A DNA stretch of 64,000 nt from Haliclystus octoradiatus (taxonomy: Eukaryota; Cnidaria; Staurozoa; Stauromedusae; Haliclystidae): NCBI GenBank assembly GCA_916610825.1, contig OU744452.1, positions 4,375,543 to 4,439,542 on the forward strand, read 5' to 3'. This document shows positions 37,601 through 49,600 of the stretch, one piece after another; within the stretch, counting starts at the first letter, position 1, and each line of letters opens with the position of its first letter. The notes beneath the pieces were generated by a model. That model saw nothing but the letters and a program-made list of their open reading frames with translations, did no database searches and was not told the DNA's origin. The position numbers were made by a program, and so were the translations under genes.

Positions 37601-40600
37601 AGTTAATATTCCTTGCGTACTGTTTGGATACACGGAATCGTTACTTTTGGGTGGGTGAAACACCCAAACCACTCTCTATCGATTGATTGAGACTATCCAA
37701 ATTCTTAAGGTCTTTGTTCAATTTGTTGTCGCTATACGATGATTTTTCTTGGCATATCTCCTCACTGCTAATCTCCTAGGTGCTTGCGTGATCTCAATGT
37801 TCAATCTTATCTTAAAGCTGTTTCAATTGTATCAAACCATTTCACCTATCGTAACTTCATTATAAAATTTTCTACATGCTGCAGGATCATTGCAAATGCT
37901 TCCCAATCATATTCGATTATCTCTACATGTAGTTCTTCTCCAGCCATTACAAAAAAGTAACACTTTTCAATCCCAGTACAGAACATTACACATTCGGTTT
38001 GATAATAATGGCTATGGGTTCTTTTTAATTTATATTGACCATGTCCTAACTTTTTGAGGTAAGGCGTTTTGAGGTTATCTTTAAGCCTATCTTTAAGCCT
38101 AATACTTGGTCCATTGATTGTGATTGATTCCGTTTTTCAAGATCAATATCTACACTATCTTCAAGTGTTGTATAGCTATTGTTAGTGTTGGTAGAATAAT
38201 TATTTGATATATGGCTTTCATAAAATCCAAATTTAAGAATAAAAGGACAATCCTCTGGTATTATTATTATTATCAGATTCAATTTCAAGATGTTCTTCTT
38301 GTAAAGGTATTACATGTTATTGTTCAAGGTGAAAAGATACAGGGGAAAAATTATAAACATTACAATACTTAATAGCTACCATTGTACAACTTGGAATACT
38401 ATCCAGAGTAGCATCAAGTCCAATGTTTATGCCTTTGAGAATAGCAGTATCATTGACGCTGTCAAGAGAAGCCTTGTAAAAGGTGGATTTGACTACTGAT
38501 AACGAAGTTTTCCCTTTTTTATTTTTTGAACTTCATATGACTAAGCTTCATAGGCTTAATACATTTCTTGTTCGGTCCTGGAGCCATTGCATAGGCCTTG
38601 AAGTACAAGAGTTGTCTGAAGGTAGCTCTTCAACGCTCATGTTGCAGCGTTGAATATGCTCTAGTAGGTAAACAAGACCAAGAATATGGGAACACTGGCC
38701 ATCTACCCCAGCAATACAGTGACAATTTCCTTTGGCGGATTCCTTAACAGGACTCGCAGATAGCGAAACGTCATTGTCACTTTGAACTTTTCATGTTTTG
38801 CCATCGATCTCCAGCAGCAGCCATTTATGGAACAATCAGTTCCAGTTTTAAAAAGCGTAGGTCCGCAAAAGGAATATGACCTTCTATGTAAAACTTACAT
38901 CCTTTCTGTCCTGGTCTTTGAGAATATTGAAACTTACTTACAACTGATCTCATACATATTTTTTTAAGAAACTCATTCATGATTAAAACTCCACTAAACA
39001 ACTATAACAGAAAACTCAGTGAAAATTATAAAAAAGTGTAAAACCTCTCATCACATGTATCCCACAACCCCTTGCAAGAAAAAGCTCACCCCAGTCTCCA
39101 GAAATAGACGAATTGTACTATCATAACAAATGTATATAACAATTACTCAATATTAATCTATTTCCTTTTGTAATCACAACATAGATTGTAACTCACAGTC
39201 TTTACTCAGATTCAAATACACACTTCTGTTATCAACACGTTTAATCCTTACTCTTACATGGATTTGATGTTTGGAATTGAAATAATACAATCATGTATCA
39301 TAAATTGACTAAGAACACTTTCCATTCTCAAAGAAAGAGACTTTACAACAATCTACCCTGAATATACGGTATACACAATGTGATGCAGCGCAGTATATCA
39401 TTTAACATCTACTGTACATGTGTTCCATAATTATGTCAGTCGTTGTTCACGAAATTAATAAAATATTTACCAAAGAATTCATTTAATTCAATAGAAATAC
39501 AAAATTAAATTAACTATCTAAATTATCTTTCTAAAATTGCCATAATAATAGGAAAACTATTATAGTAACTCAAAAATATCAAGTTTTGCTCTCCAACAAC
39601 CATATTTTGCTTGCCTCTCTTTCCTATTTTGTCTCTCTTATCATGTTGTATTTCATATGCTCTTTTTGTTATTTTTAGTTGGTGGCATCTACACAGTTAT
39701 CAGAACAAAGGCAGGTGTTACTGTTGATGAACTGGGAAATAATTTTTGTTTACTTGGACCATTTAATGAGAGTTGTGTCCAGACTGAAGTTGAGGTTCTT
39801 GAGCCTGAAAATCCTGCGTTCCGTCATGCCATTGCTGCAATGAGAAACCAAGGAATCAAGGTAAAATAGTTGTATTTTCAGTTGTTTTCTTCATTGTATT
39901 GAGTATTTATTCTTGAATATTTGTCAGGCAAGTGAAAGATTTGAGAATAAAATTGAAAACGTTGCAGATTATAGTGTTTTGTTTGTCGCTAATCAGTATA
40001 ATCAAGTCTAAATTATTTTCTCGGATAAACTTTATTCAAAATTAAATGCTCTTTCACCTACAAAAAATACATGCAACCATTATTTCAAAGCGACTTCTTT
40101 TGCATGCTTGAATGGTCTATGTGGCCCCCTGGTTTACCTGGCGGTGGGGAATCTTAAGTTGCGCTCCATTAGTTCTACGTATTTCAGGCTCTTTTGCTAT
40201 GACAATTTATTGATCAAACAGACATGAAGCAATAAAGCTAATTGATTCAATTGAAAAAACCTTTAATGGAAATTAATTGTTGTATAGTCAAACGTTTAGA
40301 ACGATCACCTCTATACAGCGACCACCTGTATATATTGGTCACTCTTAAAATGTCCAAAATAGTATATTTTATTTTAATAATCTCTTATGTAAAACCACCT
40401 GTATATAGTCAATATTGATAAAAAAATGTGATTTTGAGATTTTTGGGAGATGGGACTAGAAAGGCAGAAACAAGGCTTTCTCCATTCCCAACCCCATTCA
40501 ATCGGATCAGGATAATTGCTTTCTCTTGTAATCTCTGACCCCATGTGTGCGCACTTTGGTATACCATAAACGTAAAATATGTTGATGTAAGGCCGCCCTG

Positions 40601-43600
40601 GAAGGGGGATGTTATCAATAGATCTACTTCCACTCGTAAATAGTTCTTCTCTTGCTTTGTTATGCAAACTAGTGTTATTATGTATATAACAATTACAAAT
40701 CGTTGGTAAGCATTTGATATATTTCAGGATCAATTACTAGCGAAGTTCTAAATAACAGGCATAACACACCTGTACATCCGGGCAAGGAAAGCCATGCCTT
40801 CCATGCGGATTTCTTCCAATTTTTCTAGACCTTCATTTGCATGTTCTAAATAGAAGCTTATTGCAATAACAAGGACATCTGTATCAAACGTTCGCAAGAC
40901 AAATGTAGTATAACTATATTTCACGAAATCTAAGATGTGCACAAAGGCTAGAGTATCTGGCTTCTTCGTGATTACAAATACATAGGTTACTACGATTCTA
41001 TCATCAGTAAAGTCTTCTTCAAAATAACAGACAATATTGTTGAAATTATTAGTATCTAAAATGCTGTTTTACGTAATCCTTTTTTGTTAAGCGTTTCGAC
41101 CAAATTTTTGTCCGTGTGTCTTATATGTATATTTTTATTTGAAACATTGTTACTGAGCGCCCTAGAGCGCTTATTGAATGCTATAAGTTGAGCGATTGAC
41201 AGTGCAATTTTACTATTTTTTACTTCATCGTTGTCTGATGTGCCGAACATAGAGTTACCATGTAACAACGTGTTGACTAATGAAAGAAGAGAAAATGGTA
41301 TATCATCTTGCTGACAATGATCATCAAAGGAGTCATAAATGTTAATGTAGAGTGCCTTTTATGAAATTTCTAATGTGTTTTTCCACTAATTCATTGCATA
41401 AGCAAGGTCATCATGTAATCTGCATGACGTGTATATCGGTTGACACTCCCATCTGTTTTCTTACTTGATGTATAGTAATCACACGCTGAGCTTGATATCT
41501 CACAATCTTTGATGCTTTCTATCGGACGCTCTCTAAGCCGAGTTGTGTGAATTTACGGGATGTCATATGGCGGCTCAAGAAGTTCTGATAACCGTTCCTT
41601 ATATAATTTTCAATCCTCAGACATAGAGAACAGTCTGCTGCTTTCTTTGCAATGCAGGTCTCCTTCAAGATACGCTACTAAATGTAGCAATGCTTTGATT
41701 TCACATGTTTGTAGAGTTCTCCATTCAGTTGTACAGTCGTCATTTATAGCAATAGGCCTAGATCTATTATAAATGGCGATAACGCATCTGCTATAGTATT
41801 TTACTTCCATTAGAATAACTTCTCTTTCACCCGACTCACTATAGTTTAGCTATGCGATTAATGACTCCTTGTTATTTTGCACATTTAAGAAGCTTTTCCC
41901 CCAATTCTAGTTGTGTAGGCTTTTTTAAACGGCCATTGGCTAATGACTCTAGTTTTTCACAAAAAAGACATGCTGCCCTTAGTGCCCTCCAAGATTTACT
42001 ATGTTTTCTGGATTTTGGGTTTACTGGGGCCTTGTCAGTTTTAGTAGGACCGAGCGTCCCCGTCTTCTCGCTCTTTCGTTTCTTTTCTCTTTCCCGTTGT
42101 TTATAATTAAATCAATTAAAGTGCATCGCCTAATTGCCATCTAGCTTCCTTTTTTTTTCTTATGGCTGTTCATTTTACAAAACAGCACTTACAGAATGCC
42201 CTTTACTAAAATACTTACAAAAATTTGATAGATCTAACAATTTACATTTGCATTTAAACATTATTAACGAAGATGATAATGCTACATCTGCTGGAAGACT
42301 GCTAATTTGTTTGCTAAGACATCCTTTATATTAGACGTAAATAATAATAAATCTCTCTTTGAACTTACAACATAAACCAAATAAGTACACTGCTTCAAAT
42401 TTCTTGCCATCGATACATATCCTCTGTAATGTACCTCATTGCCAATTAAGGGCCTATTCAAAGGACAAATTAACCTATCTAGGTCATCACTTTGACAAAC
42501 CAAAGATTTCACGTAATCCATACTATCCATGGCATTGAAATCATTATGCAGAATAGATTTCAATATACATATGTGATTGTAAGATCCACTCTTCGAAAAT
42601 ATGATTGCATCTGTTTAGCGATCTATTTAAACTGAATGCTTTAAATACCGTACTATCCTACACTTACAAGAAAATAAATCTATCTAGTATTTAAATAGCA
42701 AGGATGGAAACACAGTGGTTTTAAAATAATAATTCATTCAATTCAAACTATAGTCGGGAAAGGAAACTTTAAAACATCGCTGCTGTACACCTTCATGTGT
42801 TTGATCATAAATATATTCATCATTATTGTTATAATATATTATTATATATTTATTACCATCTCTGGAATGAGTAACAAATGTTATCTTAGTTATTAGCATC
42901 TGATCACCGCAACGTGTGTTTCAAGCAGGACAGAAAATGTTGATTACAATTATGATGTGAACATATTATGCGCATGTGTTAAATATAAAATGTCTAAGTT
43001 AAAGTCAATATGCGAACTATAAAGAGAAAAAAAACAGCACTATTATTCTCATCTAATAATGAGTAAGCTGATTCAAGGTCAAATAAGTTTTAAAACCGAA
43101 CGTATATTTTTCACCACATTTAGAAATCGGGTAATTATTCAATCGTAATTATCGAGCTTCACAATTGATTTCCGGTTGGGGTCAAATGCTGATTAGCTTT
43201 TGTTTGGTATACATTTCTATCTGGTATCAGATTTTGCAGAAAAAAGTCATTTACTTACGGCATAGACCCCACTATTAATATTGTATTCGAATAGAATAAT
43301 GATGTTATCAAATATTTTATTGTTGTTTTGGCAATCAATTAGCGTCCTAAACCTTCATGTTCATGAACTTTTGATCAACTGAATCATAGTCTACTCAAGT
43401 ACTTTCCATAAACTGTTAATGAAATGTTTGTAAACTTGTGAATATCCATGAATATAGAAGTAATAAGTACATATTTACCATGCATAGTTATAACATGTTG
43501 GCAGTTGAAGATATTTCATTAATTATCAGCACCCATATCTGGTGAATTAAGCTACCATTCAAAGATGATGCTATAGAAAGTGCTATTTAAATCTGTACAG

Positions 43601-46600
43601 CTTCCAATGCTATGTATTAAATGTGAAGTACAACTGAATTATGGAGAATGATAAGCAAATACAAGGATAACCGATATTCAAGTGTAATCTGTGGCTGCAC
43701 ATGCTGGCATTATTGGTTTATCTATAAAACCACCGCTATAAAACCACTAAAACAAATTGGCCGATATTATCACCTACTACGGCATTTGAACACAATTGTA
43801 ATGCTGTTGCTATTGTTATTTGTTTATCTGGCTGATTTGTGTGCTGTTGATATTTTACGCTGTTTAGGTTTTCATAATTGTCACACTATTGTTTTTTATC
43901 AGGTTGTGTTTGGGAGATGGCTCATTGATGGTTACCCTGCTGTAAGTTTTTAAAGGCTTTGTGAAAAGGATAAGGATATTGTTTAGTTACTAGACTAAAA
44001 AAGAGTGTGTAACATCATTGCTCTCAGCGAAAAGAGCCACTCTTCTAGAAATAGAGGAGTGGTACTGGTGCCTTTGTTAGGGCAGTACCGCCCCAATTTA
44101 CCTCCCTGTTATTCATTCATCAATCATTTATTCCATTTCCATCTCTCGTTTTATAATTTGTAATTGGCTCAAATGCGAACATGGAAAGTCCAAAGTTTCC
44201 TCTTTCCAAATAAATTTTCCTTTGAGCCTTAATGTTACGTCAGTAGGCATATTCAATATATTTGTGTACTATGTTCAGCTTGTTCAAACAAAGAAAATAC
44301 TACTTATTGCTACCTGGAGTACTTGCTCATGAAATCAGATGTCGGTTCATGAGTTTTGAAAACTTGTCCATTACCTTGGATCCTGGTTTAGGACTACGGT
44401 GTTCATGATTTTTACATCCTTGTAATTTGATTTGATTATATTGTGTTTTAGGTTGTGCTATTTGACATAGGGTCTGGATACAAGTTTCTTGGTGATTGGC
44501 AAACTGATCTATGGAACAGCTCTCACATTGGAATACCAGATTCGGATAAAGAAAGCAGAGATGCAGTTGTTTTTGGTGGTTTAATTGCTTGGTTTTTAGC
44601 AGAGGTATACCGTAACATCTTTTCATGTAATGATTATTAATAATGGTTACTGCCTATCGTAGGCCTACTGTATGTTGATTATAGTGGACTATAAAAATAT
44701 TCTCAACCTTTTGCATATGTACATCATAAACCTATCACTTAGGACAGGATTTTTCCATGAACAATTTGTAAACATTTTTTAGTTTTCTGTTGTTGCTATG
44801 ATTGAAGTAGATTTAGATCAATCTATTCTATTTACGGTATATCTTGCTGTGAAACAAAGCAAAGTACATACAAAAACGATACAATTAATTGTATAGCATT
44901 TGCTACATTTATGATAAATGCGCCACCCCTCATTGTTGTCGCATGTTAATAACATTTTGCTGACATCAATTTTTTAACAATTTGCTAGCATCATCAATAA
45001 CAAATTTCAACCTTTGTCTGTTTTGGACTACTCTAATGCTATTAGAGTTGATTGTGTTTTTACTCTTTGTTGTTGAGTGAAAAACTTACAAGTTTGAGCA
45101 TTATGTTTGTACTTCCAAGCAGATGCTTATTTATTTACACTAGGCTAATTTGTTTTCCACCTTTTATGCATATTTCAGTTTCAACAGAAAATACCACAAG
45201 ATACCATTGTGACTGCACATTTTCACGAATGGCTCTCTGCTATTGGTCTTATATTTATCCGAACCCGAAAGCAGAACATCTCAACTATATTCACAACACA
45301 TGCAACACTTCTTGGACGATATCTTTGTGCTGGTAATGTTGATTTCTACAACAATCTTGATAAGGTATGTATATTGTACATTTCTAACTAATTCTATGCA
45401 ATTTTTATGGTGGTTTGTAATTAAGGTGTGGGCATGATTAGATTTACAGAAAATTGATTGCAGGTACAAAAGCTTTTAGTGATCCGAATCTGATCCAGTC
45501 GGAAGCAATAATTGAAAACATAATTCGATCCAATCCAAATTAAAAATTTAGGAATTAATCCACATTAACCTGAATTTATTTGCATGAAATCCAAAAACCT
45601 GGATAGTACATGGCATCAAAGAGGTGTAAACATCTGATAGACATGTATTTAGTCAATATAACTCAAAATACTACCACTTACATACTAACACTTTCAAGAT
45701 TTTCTTCAACACTTCTTCAATATACTCAATATACTATAATCTTAAAGCTGGTCTGCTGGACATTCTGTCAGACTAGACATCTTGAGTTACCACCGCTGTG
45801 ATAAAATACTAAAATTACCACATTCCGGTTCAAATGACCAGTGATATCTAAGCTGCCTATCACTGTAGACATACTTATTTATTTTGATCAAAATAACATT
45901 TAAGGAGAAAGCAAGATACATACAAGTTTTGGGTCAAATGTGGAAAATGATACATGATCAGGTCATCCCGTAATCTCTAGAAGCTTGTTTGGGAGACCTT
46001 ATATTTATAGAAAAATTAAAGTGGTATATCAGAAGTGTTTGTTTACAAATTATACATTAACATGCAGAAGTTGAATCTGAATAATTAATAATTAGTACGA
46101 TTGAAACATTAAATAAAACATAAGTTGACATGACATGGATATAGGATAGGTAGAGTACATCAAGAAAAGATCATTAGATTGTTTGTTGCAAATGTAGTAG
46201 TCAGTAATAGTACAAGTGTCATAGTATATGCTAATTAATGAGCTTTTATAATTAATAGAGAATCGATGGGGGATGTATTTATGTTAAAATCAAATTTGAA
46301 ATTATTCCATGAATGAGGAAATTTGTATGTCGGGTAGGTTTGTAAACTGGAGTTTTTGCGAAAGGTACAGCAAAGATGTTTTCTTTCCTACAATGGAATC
46401 GGTGAAAGATAAACATATTTAAAACAGGAGGTGCTTTTGAAACAATTACAGAATGGAGTACAGAAAACATTTTAGATATATGCAGATCATGAAATTGAAG
46501 AATTCCTAGTTTCTTACAAAGAGGCTCAGTGTGAGAGCGTGGTTTCACATTAACTATTAATCTAATACATTTCTTATGTAGTGTATTAAGATGTTTTGTA

Positions 46601-49600
46601 GCGGGACAATGTCCCCAAATAGCAATTGCATATTCATAATGTGGTTTAACCATTGCATTATAAATTTGTAATTTATGATTTATCGATAGAAATTTTCGTA
46701 CACGGATTAAAGAATGTATATTTTTGAGGATATTGCTTCTTAGATATTTTATATGAAAACTCCAATTTAATTTATTATCAACCATGACAGAATTTTATTG
46801 ATTTTGAGGGGGCAATAAGAGCCACAAGATTGTATTTTATGATTTATAAGATGTACTTCAAAATTTTATGGTTTTTGACTTCAAAAGAAGATATACTTTG
46901 ATTTATTTGGATTTAGAGATAAATGATTTGCACCAATTTGAAGTGTGATGTCATCAGCGAATAGGTTTACATCGAATTTTGTACAGGATGGGAGATCATT
47001 TAAGTAAATAAAGAATAGGGGTGGACCTCAAATTAGAGTTTTGCATCTCAGAGTTTTTATTACAAATTAGGCATGCATAAAACAATTGTTTCAAAGCAAG
47101 ACGGTTGAATTACAAAGTACCCGTTCTTCTCAATTAGCACAGAGTTAAAATTTAGAAATTCATTAATAAACAGGGCCCACATGTTGCAAATCGGTAAAAG
47201 TACGGTATTCAAGTGTCATATTCACATACAAATTTTTTCTTGTCAGGCACTCATTGGCAATGAGTTGTCAGTGGCATCTGGGCTATTTTTCTACATGCAC
47301 ATTTCTCAATCATGTACACAGATCTGGCACAGTTAGCCAAAAATTCATATTTTGTTAGGAAAGTTGACATTCTGATCATTGTTGCTATGGGAGAAATAGC
47401 CTCCTTTTGCTAATTGCATATTTCTGAGATCCGCAACCGATTTACATCAGCGCTAGGTATCACTTTTCCAATGATTTTATTGCCAATTTCAACACTCGAC
47501 AGAATGAAAAGCTGTACGCCAAAGCAGACTTCCTTAGTATACCGCCCTGAAAATCAACCCTGGTTATTACTGTACCAGCAGATTCAAATATGCACTTTTT
47601 TCAGTGCATTGATACATTTTTTGTTTCGTTTTGATCGATCTTTGTTTTTCTGTTTCTAATATTCAATCGGTGCTTGGGTATGTTTGGTGGGAGGTCCAGT
47701 CATCCCTGACCCTCCTCCAAGCACCTTGGAGGGTAAGGTTTGGTGCTGTCAGGTCTGCTATTGGTCAATTAGCTATTGTGTTTTGCTGCCAACCTCCCAC
47801 CAACCAAGCACTTAGGCCTAATTATTGTGATGTTAAGGATTTGAGATAAAGGGTTTAATTGTAGTTAAATGAAATTTTGCTGAGGTTAAACACTATCTTC
47901 AAATCCCGTTGCTTATTTCTTTTGTTAACTGGCACAAAGTCTACTTGTAGACAGGCAATCTGCCTTGCTGCTGAATTGAGCACATGTAACAGCATGACCC
48001 TGTTAGTTCCTACTTCCTAGGACCCTAGATTAAGCCACTTATCAGTGCAGTTCGGGACTATATCGTTCTTTCGTTGCTTCAACGCGCCACTGAATGGTTT
48101 AGAAAAGTTAATGAGGAGTTTATGCTTGTCGAGTGATTTGTTTGATCTCTGACTGTATTTATCCTATGATCTGTTATGTCAAAGCCATTCATCTCAACAA
48201 ATGATGTCTAGTTTGTATATTGACACAATTTTAATGCTGTTGCTATTGTTACTTGTTGATGTGGTTAATTTATTTGCTGCTGATATTTTACGCTGTTTAT
48301 TATTTACTTTGTCATTGAAGGACAAAATCTGAGTTTGATTGGTTAAGTACTGTAATGGAACCAGTTTAGTTTAATATACGAAAAACCATAATGTGCTAGT
48401 TTAGAAAGTAGACTTTTATGAGAACCAATATCAAATGCTTTTCGCAAATCAAGAAACAAACCGACGTGGTATATTTTGTCAGAGTTATTAAATTTGTTGT
48501 TTCAAAATTGAGAATGCAATCAGTAGTACTGTGATGCTTTCTAAAACCAAACTGAAAAATTGAGAAGAAATGTTCTTCAAAATAACTGTATAGCTGGTTG
48601 TAAACAACACATTCAAAAATTTTGAAAATTGTGGAGCAAATAGATAGGACGATAGTTTAAATAAAAATGTGGATCACCAGACTTGAAAAGTGGTAATATT
48701 TTAGCACATTTGAAAGTGTCAGGTATGTAACCAGATTGCAGTGAAATATTTATAAGGTAGATGAGAGGTGAAATCAAAGGCTCTCTGACACATTTGTTAG
48801 AGAGATTCCATCAAAACTAGTGCTTGATTTGTTTTTAAAGTTGGAGTAATATTCTCAACTGAAAAAGATGAAACATGATTTAATTTGAACTTATGTCTCA
48901 AATTTTCTGGGAGGTACTCTGAAAGTTTGTTGAAAATGAAAATTTTGCTCTAGTTGAGGACCAACATTTGCAAAAAAAGAGTTAAAATTGTTTGTAATTG
49001 TACTTTGGTCTAGAATTTTTCTTCCAGAAACAGAGAAGTAAGGAGGAAACCGATTACATTATTAACATGGCCAAGCAACTGATTAGTTACTTTCCACAAC
49101 TGCCGTAGATTCTGCTTTAATGCTTCATAAAAATGATCCCAGTCATCTTAATTTTTGCTTTTCTGATCAGCTTTTGATAAATTTTAGTATAGTTACAGTG
49201 TTTGATCTTAGAATACTGGGTTTTGCAGGTAATACATTTTTTGAATAATTTCTTTTTTGTGTGTCTTGAAATGAGCAATCCCTTTGTCACCCATGGCTGA
49301 ATCTTATGAGGTTTCTTATTCAGTTTAATGATGATTAGGGGACATGAATCATTCAAATGTTGTTGAATGTTTTTCTCAAAACAATGAAATGCTTGAGCAG
49401 GTTCAGATGGTAAGAACCAATTTTGCTCAGAAAGAAGATTTTTCAAAATGAATCATATTTTGAGGTGACGTTTTCCGATAAGTGACTGTTGAATATTGTT
49501 TTTGAAAGTTATTTATTAAAGATGCATAAGGTGCTAATGATCTGAGATTTCAGCAATTAAAATTCCAGAGCTTATTGATCCTTTGAAGTTGGTAAATATA

